DNA from: Chlamydomonas reinhardtii | Taxonomy: Eukaryota > Chlorophyta > Chlorophyceae > Chlamydomonadales > Chlamydomonadaceae | NCBI RefSeq assembly: GCF_000002595.2 | Contig: NC_057016.1 | Span: 1,628,515-1,692,514 of the forward strand | Length of the DNA: 64,000 nucleotides | Direction of reading: 5' to 3' | The notes under the pieces: generated by a model | Told to the model about the DNA's origin: nothing | Seen by the model: the letters and a program-made list of their open reading frames with translations, nothing else | The model's database searches: none | Made by a program: the position numbers and the translations under genes | Shown: positions 39,601 through 50,897 of the stretch, one piece after another | How positions within the stretch are numbered: position 1 is the first letter of the stretch | Layout of the letters: each line of letters starts with the position of its first letter

Positions 39601-42600
39601 CCGCCGCGGCGCTCCCGCGCGTGCCCCTGAGCGCTGCCGTGGGCAGCCTGGGCGCGGCCGCCAGCCCCAGCGCACGCGGCGCGTCGCCGCCGCCAGCAGC
39701 CAAAGCTAGCCGCCTGCCTGACGGCGCGCATGGGGCCGAAGGCTCGGCAGCTGGCGCCGCGGCCTCAGCGCAGCTGGAGAGGAGTGCGCTGCTAGTGGAG
39801 CACGGCGACAGCAGCGGGCTACCGCAGGGGACTGATGGTGGAGGCGGCGGCCCCGCCGAGGGCACCAGCGCGGCTGGTGTGCCGGGCCCCGTTGCAGAGG
39901 GCGCCGATAACGGTGGCGCCGTTAGGGGCACTGACGCACAGGCGCAGGCGCAGCACCCGCAGCAGGAGCCGCAGGTGCTGTTGGGGCACCTGACACTGCT
40001 GTCAGCGTTCGCGCAACCGCCTCCATCGGAGGTCTCGGCAGCGCGCGCGGGACCCCAGCCGCCGATTACCGCGGGCCCGAACCAACGCCCCCCGCTGCCC
40101 CCTGCACGCCCGCATGCCCAACCTGCCGACAGTACCGGCACGCAGCACCCGCTGGCGCTCCAGACTTCGGCGCAGCAGCCGGCAGCGCCGCCGTCAAGCC
40201 GCAGGCACCTTGCGGGGCCTCCCGAAGGGCCTGCCGATGCAGCCGCCACCGTCACCTCGCAGCGGCCGTTGTCACCGCCGCCAGCAGCCAACGGCTCGGC
40301 GACCGCGCTGCCTCATGCCGCCGCTGCCGCCGCCGCTGTCGTCGGGACGACGCCGCCGGCCACGCCGCTGCCACGGGCATCGGCTGCGGTGCCACAGCCG
40401 CCGCCGCCAGCGGCAGCGGCACCGCCCTCAATCGTAGGCGTGATCAGCCGCAGCGTCCTTCTGAAGCTGCTGGAGATGAGGGCCGATCTGGCGGCCGCGT
40501 CATCAACGGCGCCACGCCTGGCCACCGCCTCCACGGCCTCCTCCACGTGCTCCGACCCTGCAGCCTGCCAGCCTGCACCCACACGCGGTTGGTGGGTGTG
40601 GCAGCGGCTGCTGCAGCCCTGGCGCGGCTACGCGCCGGCGGCCGTTGCGCCGGCCGCAGGCGGCGCGGCCGCCATGCCGGGCGCAGCCGCTGGTGGCAAG
40701 GGCGCCGTAGCTGACAGCAACAAGGAGGGGCAGCGGCGTCAGGAGCCGACGGAGTGGCTGGGCGGCCGGCGCTCGGCCATGAGTCGGCAGCGGGCGGTGC
40801 GGCTGCTGGATGCGGTGGACAACTACCCAGCCAAGGTGGGTGCCGTGCGGATTGGAGGGGAGGGGAGGGGACGGGAGTGGGGTCCTGTTTCTGCAGGACC
40901 TGTGCGCGGCGTGCATGTACGGTATGGCGGAAGCAGGTGCCTAGGCGAGCTGCTCACCTCGGCGCGTGCTGCACGGTGGCACGGTGTGCACTGAGTCATC
41001 TGACGCGAGTGGGGGCGTGTGTGCGTATAACCTTTATGCGCATGGCCACGGGTGCTCTCCAACCGAATGCCCGGGCCTGCCGCAAACACCACTGCTGCTG
41101 CTGCCGCGGTGCTCGCCTGCCGCCGCCACCAGGCCCCCGCCGACCGGCCTGGGGAGGAGAAGCTGCTGAGCCGGCTGAGCCCGTCGGACCTGGAGGGCTG
41201 CCTTGACCTGCGGCACTACATGCAGGTCAGCACGGCCGGGGTTGGTGTGTATATGTCACAAGGGAGACGCGAAGAGAGAGGCCTAGTATAGGCCATGCCG
41301 TAGCTACTGGTGCGTGACAGTGACCCGCCGCCGCTTCCGTAACAAATGCTGGATACCATCTTGACGCCACGTATTTGACACGGCGACACGCAGCGTGTGC
41401 CGTACGTGGTGCCTGCCACGGCCTCACTTGCCCGGACCTACCGCCTCTTCCGCGGCCTCGGCCTCCACCACATCTTCGGTGCGCGCTTGGGTGTGCGTGC
41501 GTGAGGATACAAAGGGAAGGAAACACTACGGAAAGTGTGTAAAACGAGCGCATGCGTAGCTGCGTTTGGTATACAGCAACAGTGCATGCGTTCGTGCGTG
41601 CCTTGGAGCATCCCGGGCACGCAGCGCTGCGCGAGCATGTCTACTTGAGTGCAGACTCCTTTCCCATGACCCACATACGGCTGTCCTAAACAATCTACCC
41701 ACCGCCTGGCTAAAGCCGCCCATGACCACCCTTTACGAAGTGTCCCAACCCCACCGCGGCTCCCCACCACACCCGCACTCCGCAGTCACTGCGCCCAACA
41801 TCCCCATCATTGGCCTCATCACGCGCTCCGACCTGGCTCCCGCCAACGCCTACCGCGTGGCCTACCGCCTGGCCGAGCGCGAGCAGCAGCAGCTGCAGAG
41901 CCTACTGGCGGCACAGCAGCAGGCGCAGCCGGGGCGGCAGCGGCGGCGGGGTTACGAGGGCGAGGAGGATGTGGGGGATGGTGACGAGCTGCTTGAGGGC
42001 GACCAGGAGGGGGAGGACAGCAGCGAGGATGAGGAGGACGCGGCGGCGGGGATGGGGATGGGGAGGCAGGGCCATGGGGCCGTGAGTACGGACGGCAAGG
42101 GTGGCGGCGACGGCCCGGAGGGCGACGGCGCCGGCGACGCAGCTGCCAAACCCGCTGACGGCACGGACGGCGGCCAAAGTGCGCGCCGCACGAGCAAGCG
42201 GCTGAGGGCGGTTGAGGGCGGCCGTCCATTGTACCCATCGGCTACCGCCGGCGCGCGAGACAGCGCGCCGCTGCTTGGCGCCAGCGGCGCCGGCGGCCGG
42301 ACCAGGGTGGGCAGGTCCGTTGGCAATGCAGCATCTTCCTTGGCGGGTGCACGGCTGGCCTCATCCAGCCTGCCGCAATTTAGGGCCGCCAACGCCACAC
42401 GGCCGCCGCGGGATAGCAACGAATTAGGCGCCGCCTTGGGAGGCGGCGGCGGCTTTGATGGGGGAATCTCGGCCGCTGCCTCCGTCGCCTCCACCAGCAT
42501 GGGACTGCGGCGGCGGCACGCCGGCAGCATTCGTTCGCGCGTGCCCAGTGGGCAGCGGCTGGGCGGTGTTGCCGGGGATGCACCGGGTGGCCTGCCTGCG

Positions 42601-44556
42601 CCGCTGCAGTCGGGACAGCAGCTGCAGCAGTACCCAAGCGGCGCGTTGCAGGCGGGTTCGGCAGGGCTGCGCGGAGAAGGGGCGTACGACGAGATCAGCG
42701 ATGGAAGTGCTTCACTGCTGCCGGCAGTGCACACGTCTGCGGCCGGCGCCGGCGGCATGATGCCCGACGGAGTGTACGACACGCCGCACGCCAACCTGGG
42801 AGGCGGCGGTGGCGGCGCCGCATGGCGGTGGGGCGGTACTGCCGTTCTGCCGTACAGCAGGTGCGAATGGCGTCCGTGTCGCCGCCATGCTAGGGGCCTA
42901 CCTACGGAGCTTGTATGCGAGCGTTCTTGCGTTCTCCGGGTGTGCTTGCTGACAACTGGACAGAACATGAACTGACTGCACGTGTGCATGTGTGTACATG
43001 CTCATAGCGTCGTGTACGGCGGCGGTGGCGTCGTGGGAGCCGGCGCGGCAGGAGCAGCAGGTGGCGGCTCAGGTCGTGGCGGCGGCGCATCTTCAGGCAC
43101 GGTGCCGCGCCGGGCCACTGGGCTAATGGCCACCCTGGCAGCAGTCGTCAACCCGCACGCTCACGCGCAGCCGCCGTTGCAGCCGCCCTCCCGACCCACA
43201 TCGCCACCACCCACCGCTGCGGCGTCCATGGTGGGGCCGCAGTTCACTGCGCTGTCCGCCGCGGCTTCAGCTGTAATGCTGACGCCGAGCGCTCAGCAAT
43301 CCAGCGCCGCAGCAGTGAGCAGGGTGGTCGAGCTGTCGGGCCTGCGTTCCGTCGGGCTGGGAGCAGCCAGCCGTGGCGTGACAGCCACAGTCACAGGTGA
43401 CGTCGAGCTGCAGGCTCCGGCGCCGCTTCAGCAGCAGCCGGCGCTGCTGCTGTCGTCAGCCAGCGGCGTTGCTTCTGGCCCTGGGGCTATGGCCGCGGTC
43501 GGAGTGGCGCTGGCGGACCAGGCCTTGTGGCCGCAGGGAACACTCGCGCCGTCGGTACAGCTGCAAGGGGCGCCATATGCTGGCAGTGCACCCGACCCGC
43601 ACGCGCAGCCGCAGGCGCAGCTGCAGCTGCTGCGCCCCATGCCCACGCGCCCACTGCCGCCGCATCGGCTATCCGCTCCCGGCACAGCAGCACCAGCGCC
43701 TAGGCCAGGGCCGTCAGTCGCTGCCATGCACACAGCAGGCCAGGGCCACAGCCCGGTCGGTGCGCTCGAGCAGCAGCAGGGCTCCCAGCCGCACCAGGAG
43801 CGGCGGTGGCCCCGTAGGACTGCCAGCCTGGGCACACCGATGTCCAGCCTCACAGCCGCAGCGGTTCTGAGCACAGCCGCCACGAATGAGAACACAGCAG
43901 ACGAGCCACAGCCCACTGGCGGGCCGCAGGCTGTGTTCATGCAGGCGCTGCACAATGTGGCAGCGGCGTTCGCGCTGCCTAGCGGAGGGCAGGCCCGGCA
44001 CCGCATGCAGCCTGACCTGGAGGCAGCTGCCGGCGATGGCGGTGATGATGATGTCGGCGGTCGTAGGGTGGGCAGCGGTGTCTTGGAGCACGAGTACGCA
44101 CAGGAGCTTGTGGATGCCGGAGCAGGGGTTGGCCCAGGGCACACATGGGAGCGCGGGCGGGGCGTGTCAGACCACGGCGGGCTCACGGCGCAGGGTCTGG
44201 AGGAGCCCGCAGCCGCAGCCGCCGTGGCTGATAGGGACGTGCTGCCCACCACGCCCACAGCTGCAGCTGCGGCGGCGGCGGCGGCTGCAGCGATGATGAC
44301 GCCGCGACACGTGGCGCTGGCGGCGCCGCTGGCGGAAGAGCTAATGTTCGCTACGTTCGCGCCGCCCCTCCGGCCGCTGTCACCACCGCCGCCACCCCCG
44401 TCAGCGACACCTGACACGTCGGTCCTGCCTGCGCGTCCTGAGCGCCCCATATCGCCCCCTCTGCCGGCCCCAGCTACAGTGGCTCATACCGGTGAAACCG
44501 TCCTACCAGATGCACCGGAGGGAACTACACCCGAGGCTGGAGTGCAGCCGCTATAG
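33626..44556 (+). CDS. Giant CLC-type chloride channel/exchanger with CBS domains
   Basis: Twenty-one exons (33626-33892, 34204-34320, 34506-34583, 34663-34694, 34981-35072, 35255-35394, 35601-35755, 35933-36003, 36139-36194, 36315-36380, 36600-36704, 36977-37507, 37692-37820, 38082-38363, 38534-38677, 38947-39002, 39287-40835, 41133-41225, 41394-41478, 41786-42860, 43008-44556) give about 2,223 residues. Anion-path motifs are clear: GSGIPE (215-220), GKEGPFTH with gating Glu near 259, and GLFVP (606-610). Ser in GSGIPE favours chloride over nitrate. CBS1 is split: [11 protein letters not shown], then about 365 low-complexity residues, then [18 protein letters not shown]2 is compact ([20 protein letters not shown] ... 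[10 protein letters not shown]). A disordered tail of about 840 Ala/Pro/Gly/Gln-rich residues follows. The ends of exons 1 and 3 are the least certain junctions. Plant-type CLCs are near 800 residues. Confidence 0.9.
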
Positions 44557-45582
44557 GGTGCCAGCGGACTACAATGTTATGCGGGGTAGCCGCAGTCCGA
44601 AAGAGGCTGCGGGATGACATGGGGTATGTGTGGAATGTGAAGCAAGATTTGCCAAGACGAGGTGTCTGCGGAATGTGAAGCCAGGATGGTGTTGCAGGAT
44701 GGCAAAACAGGGTAGCGGGCATCAAGCGCCAGGCGCAAACGTACAATGTCGTGGATTCTCGTCAGACGCTGGCCCCTCTTAGCAAAACTGCGAGGATAGG
44801 ATTACCCACCTGAGTGCCACTGCAACAATTGGCATTGCTGAACAAGGTCACCTGACGCGCGTGGACATGGCCAAACAACCGAGCGTTACCCTCCTTGACA
44901 CGCATTTGCTTGAGCGTGAGTCAGATTGCATTGGTTACAAGAGGGACCTCAGTCATTGAGTCGCAACGCTCACAAGCCTTAATTGGGTGAACACCTTGTG
45001 GGTCAACCGTGGCACATACCTTTTGCGTGGCCTGTTAGGGGCAATCGAGCAGCCAGGAGCAGCCGTATGCTAATATGGGACCATCTCCGGCCTAAAACGA
45101 CACCATCCTTCCCCTCAGGGGATCTTTACGACTTTACGCCAGAACCAACATAGCGCATGTCAGCAGCCGTCAGCATGTTACATCGATCGATATTGGGGTT
45201 TGATGCTGAATGCCAGGGACCTTTCACTTCATGCAGATGACAGCCAGCAACAGCCGTAATACATGGAGGATGCGGATTTGGGGTTAGCTTATTTTGCCTG
45301 TCGTGGCTGTCATCCGCTCAGGCAAGACGGCTTATGATTAGGAATGTCTTTGTCTTGGATGCACGCCGCCGCACCGGGCGTGGATGAGGGAGCCCCACGC
45401 GGGGGCGGGGGTGCCAGCGTTTCCACACGGCGGATCGAAACTGCGATTCATCCTCGACCTGAAGCTTATCTATTCCAATAAACACCGCATCACGTATACT
45501 GATATGATTGCGTTGCCACTCACCGCAAATTAAACTAGTGCTGAAGTTGCCGGACAATGTAGCCGAATTCAAGGCATTTGGC
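44557..45582. other. Intergenic, CLC 3' flank and cluster promoter
   Basis: About 1 kb of lower-GC sequence with no supported gene, RNA or repeat. No TGTAA was noticed on the plus strand soon after the CLC stop. Confidence 0.4.
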
Positions 45583-47477
45583 ATGTTGAATATCGCTAGA
45601 TGTAGTCTATTCGCGGTTGTGCTGCTCGTGCTCCTCGCGCACGCTTGCGTGCCATCAACAGCTTCGGACGCGGGGGCGCTCACAAACCCGGTAGCTAGGT
45701 TTGCGGAGTCGCACTTTGCCCGTCATGGAGCAAAGCTGCCAACGCGTCAGTTCCTGGCTGCGCTCCGGGCTGCCGCGGTCGACACCCGCCACCTGTCGTG
45801 TCGCAAGAGCCTGGTGCTGCTGGGTATGGCGAACGAGGAGGCGCTAGAGCACACAGTTCCCCTCTTCCTGGAGAGCCTCCGACGCGTGCCTGTCACCGAC
45901 GGGAAACATGGTGGGCGCAGCCTGGATCAGCACCTGGTGCTGGTGGCGTGGTCGGGGGCAGCGCTGGCGGCCTGCCAAGCGCTGAACAGCCGCTACGGAC
46001 ACACGTGTGTCCGTGACGCGGAGCACACAGCGGCCACGGGCTCCTTCGGCTTTCATGACGCTGGCTTTAACTCACTTGGGTAAGGCAGGGCCTGTCGCTT
46101 GGGCTTTCCAGGGGCTACGGCCAATAGCACAAGGGCTTTGGGCGTGGGTACAGAGTGTCTTCCTTGCCCCGCATCGTGCTTCCATACGGTACTCATCTGC
46201 CACGCAAGGCAAAGTTGCCGCCGACTGCTGCATCCCTCAGGTTTGCCAAGATTAAGTACATCCTGAACGGGCTGTCGGCGGGGCACGACGTGGTGTTTTT
46301 GGACACGGACATCATCGTGCTGCAGGACCCGCTGCCGTACTTCCTGGGGCGAGGGGCGGACATGTGGGGCTCTATGGAGAAGTGCATGATCTACCCAGAC
46401 AGAATGTCTTTCCACTCAACCGAGTTCCAGGTGCGAGGGGCTGAGCTTTGCCGCTAGCCCACTAGTACAGCCCGGGCCTAGACAGTTATTGTGTGGTGGC
46501 AGAAGCGGGAGGAGAAACATACAACATCGATTGACAGCAGTCCAGCGTTGGTTGCACGTGCTTTGCGCCACGCCACAGCATTGCTGCCTGACCCTCCGCC
46601 ACCTGCTCATGTCCTTGTGTTCGGCCAGGCCTTTCACAAGAAGCTGCCGCCAATCAACATCGGTGTGCTGTACTTCAAGGCGACGGCCGGTGTCACACGC
46701 TGCGTGTACAGCTGGTGCGTGGTCGCTGCTTAGCAAGCTTTTGATTGTGCCTGGTCATATGACTTGCAGTTTATTGGTGGGGCCGCGGCGGCGCCCCGCC
46801 ATGTCTGCCCCTCGTCCGGTGGATGTGCGCTGGGATTAGGACAGCCTCGGCCCGATTCCGCCTGCCGCTAACCATGGATTGGTTCTCGCGGCTTCACCAG
46901 GCTCATGGAGATGTACACGGAGGTGCTGAACCGGCCACGGGTGTGGGACCAGGTGCGCGCACCGCAACGACTAGCCATAACTGCAACGGCATTCATGCAT
47001 CGACAGCACACACCCTTCCCTGCCGCTCGGCATCAGTTGTGTGTGGTGTCTTTCGCTATGACCGCCGTCCATCCTCTGTGCGCTCGCTTCAAATCTCGCC
47101 CCATTTCGCTGCCGGCTGCCGCTCGCTGCTGCCTGCAGGACCTGTATGGCAAGGTGATGGTCAAATGCACTGCCCTGCACGAGCTGCGCTGGCAGGTGCT
47201 CGACCCGCGCCTGTTCCAGTCGGCCTGCTTCCCGGGCTGCGGCTGCAGTTTCTCCGATTCGGACATGACTGACCCCGAGCGGGTGGGCAAGTTTGCCAAA
47301 GGCCACAGGCCGGACAGGCAGGGGCGCTGCAGTCCCGAGCACTTCTCCAGCTGGCTCATGCGCCACTTCCCCTGCTCGGGGCTGACGCACCAGAAGGCAA
47401 AGCTGATGACGGGGCTGATGGAGGGCTTTTTCAACTCTACCAGCGCAGTAATCACACGGAATCGCAGGCGGCAATAA
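45583..47477 (+). CDS. Secreted GT77-like glycosyltransferase, tandem copy 1
   Basis: Five exons (45583-46079, 46241-46430, 46629-46714, 46901-46952, 47139-47477) encode 387 residues. It has a signal peptide (CSLFAVVLLVLLAHACVPST) and CRKSLVLLGMANEEALEHTV, near the start of the nucleotide-diphospho-sugar transferase fold. Next come KIKYILNGLSAGHDVV, then FLDTDIIVLQDPLPYF with the DTD metal/nucleotide-sugar motif at 187-189, then NIGVLYFKATAGVTRCVYSW. A Cys-rich end, DPRLFQSACFPGCGCSF, is followed by SWLMRHFPCSG. It should act in the secretory pathway. This copy lacks three introns present in copies 2 and 3 and has one they lack (46715-46900). Confidence 0.85.
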
Positions 47478-47772
47478 GGGGCATTGAAGGGCGAAGATGC
47501 TTTACGGGTACATGCTACGGAACGTTGACGTGCTCGGTTGCTCGGACAGGTTGGATTCTCCACGGTTGGCTTGCCACTGGCTGCATAGGGTACAGTGTGA
47601 GGTTGCGCGTCCTGATGCACGGTGTGGGGATGCGTGTTCTGGTGCGGGGTGTTGCGCGTGTACCATGGCCGAAGCTGGTTCATGTTTGGCGTGCGTGTCA
47701 TCGGGGTTGCAAGCAGTCAGCCGGCGACAGATCATGGTACGGATGTCACCCCACGAACATTGTCATAACCTC

Positions 47773-47777
47773 TGTAA
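47773..47777 (+). terminator. TGTAA poly(A) signal, tandem copy 1
   Basis: TGTAA about 300 bases after the stop of tandem copy 1 and 170 bases before the next start codon, a typical place for polyadenylation in this lineage. Confidence 0.45.
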
Positions 47778-47946
47778 TAGGGACTTTATTTCAAGGCAAG
47801 CAATAAAATAGCACGCTGCGGCGCTGAACGCTGGATTTCAAGACAGACGAACATTCACGAGCACAACCTCACACCAGCTCCGGTTGTTAATTGTGTCAAT
47901 ACTAATATCAATTACTACTATGTAGAGAGAAATTACGACCAGAGCC

Positions 47947-50302
47947 ATGGAGGGAGCCGGGGGCTGTTGCTTGCAAATTTTGCGGGCGACGCTTCCGGTA
48001 ATTGTGATTACCTTGTTGCTGAGCACAGTTATATGTAAGCCAGTGGATGCGGCCAACAAGGCGTCGCGGCTTGCGGACGCGCACTTTCTGCAGGTGCGTC
48101 AGCGGAGGCGGGCCAGCGTGGCGCGGCGGTCGCGCGCACTATCACACCTGTCGCATGCGTTGTTACCTTGCAAGGGCAGAGCAAGAGTAGAAGGCAGAAT
48201 ACAAGACGGGAGTTTGTACAAGATATGGGAAATGCGAGAGAGGCCCAGGCCCCCACTTTTGACATGCGTGTGATGCGTGTGTTCGTGTGGGGGCTGCCCC
48301 ATGCATGCCACAACCACAACCCCGTGCCACAGCACGGTGTGCGGCTGCCCACACATGAGTTCCTCGCGGCGATGGCAGAAGCCGCAGTGGACATCCGCCA
48401 CCTGTCTTGTCGCAAAAGCCTGGTGCTCTTAGGCATGGCGAACGAGGAGGCCCTCAACAAGACAGTGCCGGTCTTCCTCATGAGCCTTAGGTAGGCTGCC
48501 GCAGGAAATCAGGCAGGTCGGGCGTAAGAGGCAGGCAAAGTTGTCGGGCGATGCTCATGGCTTGACAATCAGCATAGTGCGCAGGATGAGCCTATGCCGT
48601 ACTGTGAAAGGTGGGTTGGAGGTGATAATGCTTCCGTGCCCAGGCCTTGCCAAGGCGTGCTTCCCTGACAACCTATCCCAAGCCACCCATGAACCCGAAT
48701 AACAAATGCTGCAGTCGTGTCAAGATTACCGGAGGGCGTCATAGAGGGCGCACGCTTGACCAGCATCTGGTGCTAGTCGCATGGTCGGAGGCGGCAATGG
48801 CCGCCTGCAAAGCACTCAACGGCCAATTTGACCATAAGTGTGTGCGAGACCCAGAGCACAAGGCCGCAACAGGGTCGTTCGGTTTCCACAGTGAAGGCTT
48901 TAACGCACTAGGGTGAGTCTGGGCTGGGTTGACCGCACCGGCCACCAGTATGGGTTATTGGGTTATGGCATAGGCATGGGTCAGTGGCACATCCTTGCCT
49001 CTTTTCGGATCGCTACCTTGTTAACGTTGCGTGGCGCGGCCTTCATGTGCGCTGGAACCTTCAGGTTTGCCAAGATTAAGTACATCCTGAACGGGCTGTC
49101 GGCTGGGCACGACGTGGTGTTTTTGGACACGGACATCATCGTGCTGCAGGACCCGCTGCCGTACTTCCTGGGGCGAGGGGCGGACATGTGGGCCGCTCAC
49201 GAAAAGTGCGTCATCTGGGATGACCGGGCGAACATGCTCTCGCTACCGCCGGAGCTCCAGGTAAACCTTCGTGCAGTATGCCATCACTAAGTGCCGTGCA
49301 AGCCTCCGGCAGGCAGGTGGGCTGTTTCAGGCAACGTGCGGGTTGCACGCTGGGTGTGGCACTGAAACGTGCGGGTGGCACGCTGGAAGAGCATGCATAG
49401 GCGTGCTCAGCATCAATCGAAAAGACCGCGTGCCCCTGCAGCTCAGATGCGGCCTTCCTGTCGTGCCAACTGACAGGCGGTGCACAAGAAGCTGCCTCCA
49501 CTCAACATTGGTGTGCTGTATTTCAAGGCGACGGCCGGTGTCACACGCTGCGTGTACTCCTGGATCTTCGATATGTACATTGAAGTGCCTAAACGCCCTC
49601 GCGTGTGGGACCAGGTGGGCATAACGCAGTAGCGGCTTCTCGAAACTTAGGAAGGCCACTTGAGGCGATGCTTAGAACTCTGTGCAAGGACATTCGTCAG
49701 GGACTCTACACGCTGACCGCTAACTGGCAGCTTGCCAATGCTGTTTCGATGCAGGACATTTATGGGAAAATCCTGCTGCGGTGCGGTGCATCCCACGGGC
49801 TGCGATGGCAGGTGGGCCACTGGTCACGTGCCTGCTCACAGTTACCACTACTCGCACCTTCCTGCTATGGGCTAGCGGGTCATACCATACCAGTCCTCAT
49901 TCTTCTTCGTCTGCGCCTTCCTTTCCCGTCCACTAGGCATTGGACCCACGGCTGTTCCAATCGGCATGCTTCCCTAACTGCGGCTGTACTTTCCCGGATG
50001 CGGCGACAAAAGAGCCGGAGCTGGTCGGCCACAACAGCAAGGGTCATCGCTTCGTGGGCGAGTACGAGTGCGAACCGCGGCACTGGCTGGGCGAGGGCGG
50101 CGAGGGGGACGAGGATGAGGACGAGGGTGCGGCCGGTGGCGGCGGGGGTGCCGGCCAAGACGGGTCGCGGCCGTGGCTCATGCGGCATTTCCCGTGCTCA
50201 GGCTCTACGGCAGATAAGGCAGAGTTCATGAGTAACATGCTAGAAGGAGTGCTGCATCACAAGAATGCGAAGATTACTAGGCGCGTGAAGCGGCGGCTGT
50301 GA
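47947..50302 (+). CDS. Secreted GT77-like glycosyltransferase, tandem copy 2
   Basis: Seven exons (47947-48093, 48333-48490, 48715-48912, 49065-49260, 49477-49614, 49755-49811, 49937-50302) encode 419 residues. The signal/anchor segment is LPVIVITLLLSTVICKPVDA. Family blocks match copy 1: CRKSLVLLGMANEEALNKTV, TLDQHLVLVAWSEAA, FLDTDIIVLQDPLPYF with DTD at 189-191, and DPRLFQSACFPNCGCTF. The C-terminal region has an acidic Gly-rich insert (EGDEDEDEGAAGGGG) that copy 1 lacks. Exons 3 and 4 and the intron between them are nearly identical to those of copy 3, whereas exons 1, 2 and 5-7 have diverged. A wall or extracellular glycoprotein target is inferred from the family; donor sugar unknown. Confidence 0.87.
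48735..49200 (+). repeat. Homogenised block, copy 2 side
   Basis: From GGAGGGCG in exon 3 through the whole intron (48913-49064) to the end of the ADMWAA codons in exon 4, the sequence is almost identical to 51639-52111 in tandem copy 3, introns included. Outside the block the two genes differ in exons, and their introns are unrelated. This pattern indicates gene conversion. Confidence 0.88.
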
Positions 50303-50897
50303 ACAGTTAAGGGCATTTGAGCAACCCGGCGGACGGTCACAGGAAGTGGCCAAAGTGCCCATACGCGACTGGCCACAGGTGGACAATCAGTGCTAACTGT
50401 ATTTTGTGCGTTCCAAGTCCGTAAGCATGGCGGAGCTAAAAGCTAATGCTTTTTCCACACACAACTCAGACGGATGGGCCATGATGGGCGCTCCGGACTG
50501 CTCTGGAAGGCGACGGCTGCAGGGGCACGCAGGGGCCGCCTGGCACGGCGTGCCGTGCAGGGCCTTCCCTTATGTCGCATGCGCCAAGGGACCACGGGGT
50601 CAAACGGGGCAACTATCAGCAATCGCAGAGACTGCGTGCAGCATTGATGCAGACTTGGATCGCGGAGCGCCCGCCGTGCCCAGATTTCCCATTGTTACGC
50701 TGGAAACGTGATATGTTAGCCCAGAATTAAGAATTCAACACAGATCTTGAACTTACTCTTTGCAACACTGGGTTTCTCGCGTAGTCGCGTAGAGGCTGTC
50801 TGGGTCACTTCACAGCTTCAGTTGATCCTGAGCAGATGATTTGGGCAACCTGGTCTTTCATACGCTATTATGTAATCATGAATAGGAATTGAGGACT
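50303..50897. other. Spacer between tandem copies 2 and 3
   Basis: No gene is supported here. An open frame near 50406-50711 has no motif. TGTAA near 50873 lies very close to the next start codon. Confidence 0.4.

Noticed and set aside
43428-44450. Long minus-strand open frame opposite the CLC tail
   Set aside because: It mirrors the low-complexity GC-rich coding strand. Whether the CLC tail is itself real should be tested by cDNA, but nothing supports the antisense frame as a gene.
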